From Cryptomeria japonica (lineage: Eukaryota; Streptophyta; Pinopsida; Cupressales; Cupressaceae): DNA of 64,000 bases. Shown here one piece after another: positions 23,727 to 35,229 of this stretch (position 1 is its first letter; each line of letters begins with the position of its first letter). The notes beneath the pieces are model-generated. The model had not been told where the DNA came from. It did not search any database and saw nothing but the letters and a program-made list of their open reading frames with translations. The DNA is taken from positions 123,187,640-123,251,639 of the forward strand of contig NC_081410.1 in NCBI RefSeq assembly GCF_030272615.1, written 5' to 3'. A program made the translations under genes and the position numbers.

Positions 23727-24054
23727 CTACCCTATGCCTCGACTCTCTAACTCTCTACCATCAATACCTACATTGGCTAACTCATCTGCGCTTTTGTTAC
23801 CTTCCCTATAAACATGGTTGATGAGAACAAAGCTAAAATAGGATAGAAGATCCTTGGACCTTCTAATTAAATTGTTTATTTTCCAATTGAAGGACTTTCC
23901 TGATCTCAGGGAGTTTATAATAATCACATAACCCCCTTTGATTTCAAGATTCTGGATGCCTAGCTTGTGGAAAAGCAAGATGCCTTCTACTACTGCATTG
24001 GCTTCTGCTACATTGTTGGTGGCTACCCCTAGAGGTTTTGCAAGTGCAGTCACC
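23727..24054 (-). pseudogene. LINE-B RNase H, C-terminal part
   Basis: From 24054 downwards the minus strand reads TALAKPLGVATNNVAEANAV, HKLGIQNLEIKGGYVIIINS, HVYREGNKSADELANVG. This is the RNase H core from the catalytic Glu (NNVAEA) to the final Asp (KSADE). The middle Asp is lost: KGGY stands where EGDS is expected. The N-terminal part of the same domain is at 29732-29860, on the other side of SOLO1, and the frames join exactly when SOLO1 and one copy of its 5-bp duplication are removed. Confidence 0.93.
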
Positions 24055-24059
24055 TGTAA

Positions 24060-25753
24060 TGCCCCGCTAGGAACCCTAAAGGAATGCAACACTACAAGGC
24101 AACTAAAGGGTGAAATTATTATTATTATTTTTTTAAAAGATTGAGTGCATTAATTATAACATTTCACGTAATATAACACAAGTGGAAGTCTAACAATGAC
24201 ATCCTAAAGGGTTACCAACGAAGATTACTTCGTAACTAAAACAACATCATAATGTTAATCCAATTATCACCTAATTAGGGAACTCAATTACAATTAATTA
24301 AATCATATTCATAATTGAATTTCACATTGAAAGATATAAAGTGATACAATATATTGATTTTCAATGAAGCATTTACACATAGGAATAAAGATAACTGAAA
24401 TAACATACATTCAACTAAATTAAGATCAAAGTATTCAATAATTACATGGCTTCCAATAGCATAAATGAAATACATAATTATAATGCCAAGGTTACATAGT
24501 TTACTGATACAATGACCACATGGGTCTCAAAGGTACAATAATCATGAACATGAGCCGATACACGAATCTTGAAGCAAAGGTACACCAACAAAGCCAATCC
24601 TTGCATGAAGGTATGAAACAGAATATCCGATGGGAAGTGGCACTACCACTTGACCATGTGATCCCAAAATGGAACCACCCCACCGTGATAAGGAATGGCA
24701 GAAGACCCTCAAGCAAGCAAAATAAGACAAGTACAATAGTACAACATGACTCCACTATACTCATGTGGCTCGACACACAAAATACTAGTGACCCTAAAGA
24801 GAGAGTGTCATCACATGGCTTAAGATGGTTACCATAGGTAGGCCTCCATAGGTCTCGACCCCCATCCTGGGTTATCCTGGTAACCTTTCCCAAACCCCCA
24901 GCTCCATCTAAGCATCATGCGGACCCTACCAACCTTTCATGAAGACAAGGTGGTAAGTTTTCCATTCCATGCCTTCCCACTACACCTTGAGCCTATACAG
25001 GCACTCAACCATGTGCAGGGTGCAATATCTTAATTAAAATTATAACTACCCACCCCCTAATCAATTTTTAGATTATCACTTATTAACTGACTTTCGAGGG
25101 GTTATCCTGCCAACCACTTCAAGTGTGGCCCTCGCTCGAAAGCCACTCTCTCATATGACACTATCAGGTACGATCTCTCTAGGAGAACCCTATGGCGAAA
25201 CTGACAGCCATATCTAATCCTGACAAAAAATACAGGTGAAGGATGCACAAATCAATAACCCAGGATTGACCATTGGAACATAACACACAAAATATCACAT
25301 CAACAAGATTACACAACAACACCTGACCAAGGGGTATAACAACCATTACGACATAACGACAACTCAAACCATAATTGCGACATAAATAATCTTTGACCAC
25401 AAATAGCATTTACACTAAGATCGTAATAAAAACAATCTTTTCTTTAAACAACCAAAAAAATTAAATACTTGCAATTATAAATATTCCAGAGAATTAGAAA
25501 ATACAACTATATTAATAAAAGAAATTTAGATTTGTCATTCGTCCAATAAGGCTAAATTTAACCACATTAAAATTAACCCCTTGACATATATTCATGATTA
25601 ATTTACAAATAAACCCAATTAAATGATTTCAATAAAATAAATTAAATTCCAAATTAAATATATATATAATAATATAATATAAGTACATGAGTATATATTC
25701 TTCAAATATATATACCATATTAATATATCACATTTAAAATATATATATAATAA
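24060..25753. other. SOLO1 left part, no gene
   Basis: AT-rich sequence with moderately GC-rich boxes around 24640-25180 (for example GACCCCCATCCTGGGTTATC). Small ORFs here show no domain. It ends in TATATATATAATA at the LINE-C junction. Confidence 0.6.
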
Positions 25754-25789
25754 CCCATTAATGGGTCCTGAAGGGTTAATCCCCTTCCA

Positions 25790-26275
25790 GAAAAAGAAGA
25801 AGAGGTCAAATGGGAACCGCCAACCAAGGAATGGATAAAAATAAACTTTGATGGGGCCTCTAGGAGAAATCCGAGAATCTCAGGAGTGGGAGTAGTCGCG
25901 AGAAATGATAAAGGGGTCATCCTTTTCAAGGGTGCTCGATGATTGTAGAATGGGACAAATAACAAAGCTGAAGCAAAGGCGACACTAATGGCCACAAAAT
26001 TGGCCATAAACATGAAAGTATCAAAGGTGCACTTGGAAGGCGAATCCCAAGTGATTATCAATGCAATTGTGAAGGGTAACACCTCGTCATGGAAACTATC
26101 TCATTGGGTGGAGATAATTCAAGAAAAACTCAGCTCCTTTGAGGACTTTCGAGTCTCCCATATCAGGCAAGGAGCCAATGCAGTGGCAGACCTCCTCTCC
26201 AATATTGGATGTGACATGACATGCCAACTGGCCAAGTGGTGGAAGGGAGATGGCAGCGTGTGGAGGTGGAGTTAA
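25790..26275 (+). pseudogene. LINE-C RNase H domain
   Basis: WIKINFDGASRRNPRISGVG, then two stops near 25940, GTNNKAEAKATLMATKLAI, VHLEGESQVIINAIVKG and FRVSHIRQGANAVADLLSNI identify the RNase H of plant L1 elements. The first Asp, the Glu and the final Asp are present; the third acidic position is Glu (EGES) where EGDS is usual. The domain ends at TAA 26273-26275. Confidence 0.9.
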
Positions 26276-26599
26276 TGCAGTTCGAGAAGCATAAAAACTA
26301 GCAAGCACGTAATACAGCTCGTAAGGACGAGCACTCACTATCAAAGGCATCGCAATTAATGAGGTAGTTTAAAAGCACAGAGTATTCATTCGAGACAATG
26401 GCAGAGGACAGTAAATCTGTCGTGAAATATCCTTCCATTTATATCATTGATTTTGCATTTATGTTTCATTGCAAACGACGATGAAGGAGTTACTATTTTG
26501 ATTTACGAGCAATGTATTTTCAAAGAACCAATTTAATGAGGGTTTGCTGTGTCTTTGCAGTTTAGTTTTTTGGAGATTAACAGGTTTTTAGTAGGTTCA
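26276..26599 (+). other. LINE-C spacer between RNase H and ORF3
   Basis: This spacer of about 320 bases has no domain. TGTGTCTTTGCAG at 26548-26560 resembles a plant 3' splice site just before the ORF3 reading frame, but no matching donor could be fixed by eye. Confidence 0.4.
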
Positions 26600-27295
26600 A
26601 TGGAGGCTAACTTCACACTCAGAACAAAGAAGAAATTGGTCCCTTTTCTAGGAATGGTGTCAGACAAACGGATGCAAGGACTTTTCAAGTACAAGGAAGA
26701 AAAGTTGTGGAGTGTAGCTTGGCTAATGCTGGGGGAGGAATTGGTGCACATCCATTTCAGATACAGGACAAACATGGAGGTCTACTCCTTGATAATGGCC
26801 TGGGCTTGCAAATTTGAACTTGAGGTGGAGAAAGTCAAGCTTACAATGAAGAAGTTAATTGACGGGGATTACTTGATCAACCTTGATTCCATCTTGGAAT
26901 GGGTGATCCCTCAGACCCGAATTCGCATCCGGGAAGGAGAGGTAGAGGAGGAGATACTACCCTTTGTCTGAGGGCCAGAGAATTGACTAAAGGAGCAATG
27001 CAGGGAGCGAGCTCGTATTGGCTAGGAAGCCATGAAGCTCTGTGTCAAATTGATATGAACAAATGAGGTTTTAAAGGCCCTAAAGGTGGTGGCGCGCATG
27101 GAGGTGGGACAAGAACTGAGTGACCATTTCGAGGAAGGGAGAGCGGTCCAGTTCCTAGCAAGCCTTGAAGGAGACCCAGATTTTGGGAACTTGGACTGCA
27201 TACCGAAGATGAAGACTGAAGTAGCCAAAGGGAAAGCTTTGGCAGAGATTGCAGATGTGGAGGAGAAGAAGCCGAAGCTGAGCGATTCTGACTGA
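26600..27295 (+). pseudogene. LINE-C ORF3: unrecognised protein downstream of RNase H
   Basis: The likely ATG at 26600 gives MEANFTLRTKKKLVPFLGMV, then KEEKLWSVAWLMLGEELVHI, VYSLIMAWACKFELEVEKVK and LDSILEWVIPQTRIRIREGE. A first stop is at 26969. The same frame continues to 27295 with three more stops at about 26984, 27023 and 27050, then VVARMEVGQELSDHFEEGRA and an acidic/Lys-rich end (EEKKPKLSDSD). The stops look like C-to-T changes of CGA or G-to-A changes of TGG. With about 232 codons it is as long as LINE-A ORF3, though I see no clear similarity. No family recognised. Confidence 0.55.
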
Positions 27296-27540
27296 GTGGC
27301 CATGGTGCTAGAAATCTATTTTTTTGCTTTCTGCTTTACTGGTTTAAAAAAAACAAAACATACAATATTCATGGATGACTGTAATATTTAGTGCAAGAAT
27401 GCACAGTACTGCTTTTATTTCTATTTCTGTTTTAGCTGGAACACTCCATAGTAGGTTTGGACTGCAATTTTGAAATCTGAATGGCTTTGGAAGAATGTAG
27501 CTATATTTTGAAAATCAATATATTAAAAAATTACCGATAA

Positions 27541-27734
27541 AAAATATATATATATATATATAATAGAATGAAAATTTAATTTCCTAACAAAATAAATTTT
27601 AATACTATAAAATATTATAACTAAAAAAATACTATATATATATAAATTTTTTTTACTAAACATAAAAAAATAAAATTTCGAATCATAAACTAACCGAAGG
27701 CACGCGAAAGGGGAAAGCAAATATTAAGTTTGTT
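27541..27734. other. SOLO1 middle part, AT-rich
   Basis: AT-rich sequence resumes after the LINE-C tail. No ORF or motif until the hairpin array. Confidence 0.55.
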
Positions 27735-27835
27735 GTAGCTTTGCTACTCGTAAGGTAGCCTGCTACAGGCTACCTTACGGTTATGGTAGCACTGCTACAG
27801 TATGGTAGCTTTGCTACCGTGGGTAGCAAGCTGCC
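27735..27835. repeat. Array of five GTAGC/GCTAC hairpins
   Basis: Five consecutive inverted repeats occur in 101 bases. GTAGC-TTT-GCTAC is at 27735-27747. A perfect 14-bp stem, CGTAAGGTAGCCTG, with loop CTA lies at 27749-27779. GTAGC-ACT-GCTAC is at 27786-27798, GGTAGC-TTT-GCTACC at 27804-27818, and an imperfect GGTAGC/GCTGCC pair at 27822-27835. The block is GC-richer than its surroundings and lies within SOLO1. The function is unknown. Confidence 0.9.
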
Positions 27836-29731
27836 ACCCCCCCATTTCTAATTTTTGTTTTTAAACAGAGATTAGTAAAATCTCTACTCCCCACTCTGAG
27901 ACAAGAGAGTCTAAAAAAACACAACATTATAATTTTTTTTTATATAAAGGAATAAAACTATAACCCACAAAAATATTTACTAGTAAAGAAATATATCAGA
28001 AAACTCAATCTCTGAGACAAAATAAAGATTGTGAAAAACACCATAAACCAAACAATTTCTTTCACAAAGCCAAATTGGTTGGAAATTAAAAAGATTGGCA
28101 ATCCCCAATTGCATTTTTTGGCCAAACCAAGAATGGAGGAAGAGGAATTTAAACTTAGAATTTCCTCCAAATTTGAAACTACTAGAAATAAATTAATCAA
28201 TTGGAGGCACAAGGGAGAAATTTTGACAAAATTTTGCCAGCATAACTCCCCCAATTTCACAAATTTAAAAACTACAATAAACAGGAAATCAAATTCCCTT
28301 CATAAACAAAAATGGAAGAATTGATTTTAAACCAAAAACTTAACATGAAATAAATCAGAAAGAGATTGGAGTTGCATTTTTAATCAATACTGGACTGAGA
28401 TTCCCAATAAATCTCATAACAACTAATTCAAAACCACTGCAATCATTTAACCAATGTTTTTCACAACATCCAGGAGAAAGGGAAGAAATATAGATTTTTT
28501 TTTAAACATATAAGGTAGAGGCTATCCAATCTGTGGAGCTTTCCAGGACGAAATTTGTTGGAGAGCTTCAATCCTGCAACCAAATTTCCAAACCAAAACC
28601 AAAACCTTCTTCCCAAACAATCTCCAGATTTTGCCTTCTCTAAAAATATGTCTCCCTCTTCTAGAGCACTCACAGGAATAAATAGAAAAATATTTTAACC
28701 TAAACTTTTAGGTTGAAATGTTTTCTCATCCAAAATAATTTAAATAATAAAATTTACTTTTCTATTTTGTTTTAAAAAGGTAAATGGGAATTTCATCATT
28801 CTTTTGAAAAATTCATTTATTTCTCCATGAAATTTAATTAAATTTTCTAAAAAAATGAAAAAACAATAATTTAACTCTATCTTTATTTTTTAAAAATCTA
28901 AAAGCAATAGTAATTAACTTTATTTATTTTATTTTTTTCTACTTGATTTAAATATAGTCACTTTTCCAATATAAAGCAATTATTAATTTAAATCTAATAA
29001 TTTCACTCAATTAACTAAGTCCATAACACAGGCATAATAATACATAAATTAATTATACCAACTATGAAATGATGTCATAAACTCAAATAAATAATCGAAC
29101 CCACTAAGCCACGCAAATCGAGAAAACCACATGAAGACTCTGAAAAAGTCAAACGAACAAGACTCAAAGGCCGAACAAAAGGAAATGATGACCAACTGAC
29201 GACACTCACATGAGTAAACTGAGGATAAGAATTAGGGTCAACAACTATCTCCTCCACTCCCATCAAACATTTAAGGCACGCTCAGACCTGTGAAGCCAAG
29301 TGGAGACGATGCCCTATACTTACCTGGTACTTGTACCTACAATATCCTGCATCATCGAACCACACATGCATATATACAAATATAGAATACATGACACACA
29401 CACACTGATGGAGGAGAATCACGATGTTCCCTGTCTCACCAGAGTGAGTGAAGGAAAATCATCCCCTTGCATCCAATACACTTGTAAACACACAACATAT
29501 AAATAGACATCGCATATGTAAGGTAAAAGTATCAGTCCATGATAATAATCCGTAAAAATAGCACTAATCACAAGTATTGAAATACTGTAATAAAGCATAC
29601 ATCACATATCCAGTTAAAGAATGAAATAATATCAAATAAGTCTGAATAATGTTTAACAGTAATGTATCAACTAAAAAGTCAACTGCAATAAAATATAAGT
29701 CTAACAAGTTCGATCAAGAAGGGGTACTACA
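27836..29731. other. SOLO1 right part, no gene
   Basis: AT-rich, with A/T runs and no domain. A box around CAGACCTGTGAAGCCAAGTG at 29283-29310 has a similar counterpart near 12990. The end GGGGTACTACA is followed by the TCACC duplication. Confidence 0.6.
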
Positions 29732-31075
29732 TCACCTCTGTCCCATCCCAAGAAAGAATAACACATCCTATGCCTGCTATACTTGTGTTGCCCATATAGG
29801 CTCCATCAAAGTTAAGTTTGTGCCATCCTGGAGGTGGAGGGGCCGACACACACTACTTCCTAGCCTTCGAGTTATGTTTCTCACCCAAACCAATGAAAGA
29901 GGGAAGGATAAGACCCTCCCAGCATTTCCTAAATGATTGATCCTTGAGAGAAAATTTAGAATTCTTGAGAGGATAGTTCCTAATATAATTATTAGCAACC
30001 TCTATAATGGTAGCTCTAATTTTAACAAGGAGAGCAACGAGGTTGAGGGAAGTTTCCTTAAGGATTCTTCTATTCCTTTCTTTCCAAACTTCCCAGAGTA
30101 AGATAGAGGGGGGGATGATCCAAATATGCCCATAGTGACCATAGTTTTAGGAGATAGGCCAACTCTGTAAAAAGGTTAGAAGGTGCTTTTGGCAGACAAA
30201 ACTCAAGTTGAGTTTACCAAAAAACCACTGCCAGTAGGAGGCTACAAATTCGCAGTTGAGAAGTAGATGATGTACATCTTCCTCCATTTTACAGCAAAGC
30301 GGGCATCTAGAGGGACCAACATAGACCAATTTCCTAAACTAGTCCATGGTAAGGATTCTCTTTTGAAGAGCAGCCTAGAGGAAAGTCCTTGCTTTTGGAG
30401 GACAAGATTTATGCGAATAGAGGGACAAGGGGAGGTTGGATTTCATCTTGGACTCTAACTTATGAGAAACCCTGTAACCCCATTTGAAATTATATTCTCC
30501 ATTGGGGGAGCCTAACTAGATTAATTTGTCCTGACTGGAGTTAAATGAGAGCTTCCTGTTTTGGAAAATAGAAAAGAGGAGGGAACGGTCCCTTTGGTTG
30601 GTTTAGGAAACTGTCCAAGGTTTTCAATTCCAACCTAAGGCGAGGTCAGAGTTGGGGAAGGTGATGTAGTCTCTAACATATTTCCCTACAAAGTGTTCCA
30701 ATTCCATCTTTAGGGAATCATTGTAGATAATGCTACTAATAGGGGGGAATCCTCCCCAAGAATCATCCCAAAGCAGGGCTTTGTCCCCTTGCCCAATATT
30801 CTAGGAGAGTCAATCAGTGAAAACTTCTATGCAGTTGACAAGGAAATTCCAAAGTCTAGATCCTTTAGGGAGGGAGGGAATTCTGAAAATGCTTACCAGA
30901 TCTGATATTCCCAGATATTTGTTCCTAATTATCTTCACCCATTTCAAATGAGGTTCTTTAAAAATTCTCCAAACTAGTTGCGCTCCAAGAGCCCTATTTT
31001 GGCTCTCCAAATCTCTCAAACCTAACCCACCATTTATTTTTGGGAGACATAGTTTATCCCAGGCAATTAACACAA
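29732..31075 (-). pseudogene. LINE-B ORF2: thumb, zinc finger and N-terminal RNase H
   Basis: On the minus strand 31073-30810 gives LCLPKINGGLGLRDLESQNR and ALGAQLVWRIFKEPHLKWVK, the thumb region conserved in plant LINEs. 30329-30147 gives CPLCCKMEEDVHHLLLNC followed by ASYWQWFF, the zf-RVT finger. RNase H begins around 29855 with GWHKLNFDGAYMGNTSIAGI, including the first catalytic Asp, and is cut at 29732 by SOLO1. Several stops and frameshifts occur between the pieces. Confidence 0.88.
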
Positions 31076-32879
31076 ACTTTTTTTTTCTTCAAGGCCATGC
31101 TAGAAGAAGGTCCTCAAAATATTGTTGAGTCTGTCCCTAATGCCTCCCGAAAGTTGAAGGTGAGACATATAGTATTGTGGGATTGCTGATAGGACCGAAT
31201 GAATCAGGACAATTCTGCCAGCTAATGACAACCATTTTCCTTTCCATGATTGCAACCTTACTTCCTATTTTGAAAGAACTCCATCCTAGAGCTTATTTTC
31301 TCTAACCCCTCTGTTGAGAGAGAGGCCTAAGTATTTATGAGGGATAGTTCCTAATTGGAATCCTAAGATATGTAATATCTCCTTCTCTGTCCTCTCATTG
31401 GTATTAAGAAAAAAAACAAACATTAGTCTTGTTTTTGTTGACCTCCTGACTAGAGGCATTCACATACCAATTTAAATCCAATTTAAAGCTTCTATCTTCA
31501 TAAAGGGTGTTGTTACCTAGCAATAGTGTATCGTCTGCAAATTGTTGATGAGTAACCAGATCAATATTACTAGTGACTCTTATTTTCTCTATGTTACTTA
31601 ACTCTTGAGACTTCTGTATTGTTCTGCCTAAGGCTCCTGCCATAATAATATAGAGAAAAGGGGATATAGGGTCCCCTTGCCTCAAACCTCAGGAGCTTGT
31701 AAAAAAAACTTGGGGGGCCCCGTTAACCAAAATTGAGAAATGAGGAGTTGAGATACATTCATATATCAGATTAACCCAATTTTTGTTAAAACCAAATGTT
31801 GACATGCATTTGCAATGGAATCTCCAGTCAACCCTATTGTAAGCTTTCTTGATATCTAACTGAATGAGCATTGAGGGGCTAGATTCAGATGGGTGGAGTG
31901 GATAGCTTCGTGAGTGATGATAACCCCATCCAAAATGGATCTATCGAGGCCAAAACTAGTTTTTTCCTCCAAAATGATAGTAGGGAGTAGTATTTTCATC
32001 CTCTTAGCTTGTGCTTTAGTAAGAATTTTGTAAAGTTTTTTGCAAATGGCAATGGGTCTAAACTCTTCTAGACTTGTTGCAGAGGCTTTTTTTGGAATGA
32101 GGGCGATGAAGGTGTTATTAATCTCTCAAAGGAGCTCCCTGATTATCTTGTGCCTTCTAGAGCCTCCACTAATTCATTTCCCATAAAGTGCCAACATGAG
32201 TGAAAGAAGGCTGTCGGGAAGCCATTCGACCCAGGCGCTTTTTCAGGGTGTAATTCTTTAACTACAACCTCAACTTCTTCCATCATGAAAAATCTACTTA
32301 GAGACTGATTTTTCTCTTGGGAGATTAGTTTAGGAATGTTTTGGAAAAGGCTTTCTTGGGCTAAGAAGTTGGAAGAATCAAAGTTAAGCAATAGTTGGAA
32401 AAAGTTAATGGTAGTTTTGGCTATGCCTTCAGGATCTTCTATTAGACATCCATTACTGTGTTTGATGCTAGTTATTTTGTTTATACTCCTTATGACTTTG
32501 GTGCTAGCATAGAAAAATTTCGTGTTCCTATCCCCCTCAACAAGCCAAGTCTCTCTTGATTTTTGCTTCCAAAAAGTCTCCTCTTTTGATAGAGCATCTT
32601 GATATTTCTTCATTAATATTTTTTCATGGATGTAAATATCTTGATCCATCCCGTATTTAATTAATTTATCATTTAATTTGCTTAGCTCAAGTTCAATTTG
32701 GGATTTTGTGTCAAAGATATTCCCTAATTTTTCATGATTCCAGGTTAAGAGGGATTGTTCAAGCATTTTTAACTTGGAAACAAAACAAAATAATTTGGAT
32801 CTTGTGACCTTATATGAGAGCCACCAGTTTTCTATCATGTTTATGAAATTCTCCTCCTTGAACCACACAAGCTCAAATT
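31076..32879 (-). pseudogene. LINE-B ORF2: reverse transcriptase domain
   Basis: The 241-codon piece 32868-32143 contains ETWLVEGDRNTKFFYASTKV and HPEKAPGSNGFPTAFFHSCW. Next, 31871-31689 gives IQLDIKKAYNRVDWRFHCK with the motif A Asp, and 31685-31404 gives MRQGDPISPFLYIIMAGALG and HQQFADDTLLLGNN. The catalytic FADD box at 31530-31541 is intact, unlike that of LINE-A. The domain is split by at least four stops or frameshifts. The enzyme primes on nicked target DNA. Confidence 0.92.
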
Positions 32880-33617
32880 TGAAGGGACAATTTGAAGGCT
32901 TATTATCTTCAATTAAAGTAAGGTTAATCAGGAAGTGGTCAGAACCTAAAACTGGTTATATGGATGCCTTATCTACATTGTTATTAAGGGTGCCTAAGTT
33001 GTCTTTTATGAAGAATCTATCTAACCTTTCTGCTATCATACTAAAGCCAAATCTCCTATTAGTCCAAGTGAAAATTCCATTGTTAGTATGAATGTCCCTT
33101 AAATTGTTTTGAAAGGACCAATTCCTAAAGTCTATGAGAGACTGAGGTTATCAGGAGCATCCCCTTGATTTCTCAGCAAGGTCACATATAGCATTAAAAT
33201 CTCTGCCTATAATGCAATTTTTATTCTTATATTTGTTCATGAGGGAGGTAAGGTCCTCCCAAACTCTTCATTTCAATTAATTAGTGGTAGGGCCATAAAT
33301 ATTGATTAGTATAAAGTTTAGAATATTGTTAACACATCCAACTTCTGAACTCATCCAAAATCTATTGTTCTCTAGATTTACTAAAGAGATACGTTTGGGG
33401 TCCCAATGATACCTAGACCCCCCAAAGCTCCTTCTGCAGAAGCTCCTATCCAATTGAATCTACCTAGTCATTTGCCAAAGTGGTCTCATCCTATATTGTC
33501 TAGCTTAGTTTCCTGAATAATAGTGATCTCGACTTTAACCTTGAAGATGCAACGCTTGAGGATGCATTGCTTGTTAGGAGCATTGATGTCCCTAACATTC
33601 CACATTATTAACTTCAT
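32880..33617 (-). pseudogene. LINE-B ORF2: APE-type endonuclease domain
   Basis: ATG at 33617 opens MKLIMWNVRDINAPNKQCIL, followed by the Glu-containing IIQETKL segment and, downstream, the NIYGP and SDHFLINL-like segments near 33290 and 32945. The fold and the WNVR, QETK and SDH landmarks match LINE-A. The frame is broken in several places. Its ATG overlaps the ORF1 stop in ATGA (33617-33614), the same arrangement as in LINE-A. Confidence 0.85.
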
Positions 33618-35229
33618 GGTGATGTTGGAGGGAACTTCCCCCTCCCTACATTAAAGGCATCTATTATCTTTGTTTGATCCAATGCTTTCTTGTCCCTAAT
33701 TCGAAGTTTAGAGTTGGATTTTCTCCCTCTTCTCTTCTGAGAGGATCCACAATCTGGCTTTAGCCGACCTATCAACTTGACATATATACCCAATGGTCCT
33801 TCCTCCATTAATGTTTCAATACAGGGGTCAAGATAATCCTTCCCCTGCACCTCTACATTGCTTATTTCTTTCAAAAGATTTGATGTAGGAGGGAGTAGAG
33901 GAGTGTTGTTCTTATTATCCAAATGAGCCTCCTTATCTACCGACTCCTCTGGACCTCCTAGACCAGTGGGGAGGTCTTTGTCCCCCAACTCATCAGCTTC
34001 TGCCAGACTGTGCTCTACTATCTCTATTTGTTCCACTATGTTAGCCTTAAAGGCATTAATGAATTCAAGCAAGTCATTAAGAGCTTCTTTATTTAGAGAA
34101 ATAGATTGTTTGTCCAAATTTTTATTAACTTGTGATGATTTGGAAGAGTGCTAAGTAGCTCTGGGTAGGGGGCTCGCCTTGCAATTGTCCCTAGAATTAG
34201 GGGTTGAGTCTTGATGGGTACTGTGAGAAGGGGGGATGTGATTTCCCAAACTCTTTGGGGCAGTTTCCGAGGGGTTGCTCTTACTTATTGCAGGTGGTAA
34301 GAAATGGAGAGCTGAGGTAGAGGAGGGTAGACCTTCGTTAGTTCTCTGGGAGGGAGACATACCAATTATGGGCACACTTGAGGTAGGGTTAGGGTGAATC
34401 TCTTGAGCACTGACTGACTGAAGGTTTTGGATATTTTGGGAGTGAATTGCAAAGCTAATTACTATCTCCTTAATAGAATTACTCTTCTGGCAGATAATAA
34501 TATCTGAAGCATCAATTAAATCATCATAGATCAAGGGTTTAATGTCCCATTTCTTTGTCAAAGTAATAACTTCTAAAGGATTAAACTTTGGGCAATTGGA
34601 TTTAAAATCGAAAAGTAATTTAATGTCTTTGGCAAAGTTTCTACCCCAGGTACCTTCAATAGCTAGACATTTACCTAGCCCTGCTGCAATAGATTCTATT
34701 ATTTCGGGGGTATGAAATTCAACAGAAAGGGGACCAATGTTAACCTAATGTAAATTATTATAGAATACAAAACTTTCAGGGTTAAAGTTAGGGATCCAAT
34801 CAATATAATGAAAGATACATCCATTAAGCAGTTCGCCTTACTCTTAAGCATATCCTACTTAACACTTGAATCTATGCAAGTAATTAGAATGCAATGATGC
34901 CCCAGGTTGTAGGTGCTTACCATATTGTGGAATTTAGTTTCCCACCAACCATTAACATCTTTGAAGGAGTGATGAGAACCTCACCAGTGGGCAATGAAGC
35001 TCTTGCTCCGATAAAACCTAGTAAACTAATGGAGATAGTCTAGGTCTAGCTTAATCTCCATTTTTGTAATTGTTGGGTCCGATGGGAGAGGTCAGGGCAA
35101 CTCATCCTGCTTTGCCATATTTGTTGTAGCATGAAGAGTGGGGTTTTCTTTTTTGAAATTGTTAACCCTAGAGAGACTCTCAAAGGGCTGCTTTGATTTT
35201 CTAGCATTTAACGGATTTGACCAAGCCAT
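33614..35229 (-). pseudogene. LINE-B ORF1: DUF4283-like protein
   Basis: The ATG at 35229 gives MAWSNPLNARKSKQPFESLS. Decayed frames lead to NVNIGPLSVEFHTPEIIESI and AAGLGKCLAIEGTWGRNFAK (about 34740-34650), which resemble the second half of DUF4283. From 34561 the frame is continuous to 33614 except for a stop at 34148: SNSIKEIVISFAIHSQNIQN, a Pro/Ser-rich stretch and a basic region CGSSQKRRGRKSNSKLR near the end. No zinc knuckle was found. ORF1 proteins of plant LINEs bind element RNA. Confidence 0.75.

Larger units (their letters stand above)
25754..27540 (+). mobile_element. LINE-C: 5'-truncated L1-type LINE fragment
   Basis: Only the RNase H domain (25790-26275), a third ORF (26600-27295) and the 3' end are present. 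The 3' end ATTAAAAAATTACCGATAAA followed by an AATATATAT run is typical of plant LINEs, and an AAATATATATATA-like stretch is found on both sides, the likely target duplication. 5' truncation is normal for LINE insertions. It lies in SOLO1. Confidence 0.82.
24055..29731. mobile_element. SOLO1: very long solo LTR (about 3.9 kb) containing LINE-C
   Basis: The unit starts TGTAATGCCCCGCTAGG and ends AAGGGGTACTACA, with near-inverted termini (TGTAxTxCCCC/GGGGTAxTACA). TCACC is duplicated at 24050-24054 and 29732-29736. No internal second copy of the edges, no primer site and no coding sequence other than LINE-C are visible, so it looks like a single LTR left by recombination. Subtracting LINE-C leaves about 3,890 bases. 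The orientation is unknown. Confidence 0.82.

Noticed and set aside
26548-26560. 3' splice site before LINE-C ORF3
   Set aside because: A TTTGCAG motif alone is common and no donor was found, so no intron is called.
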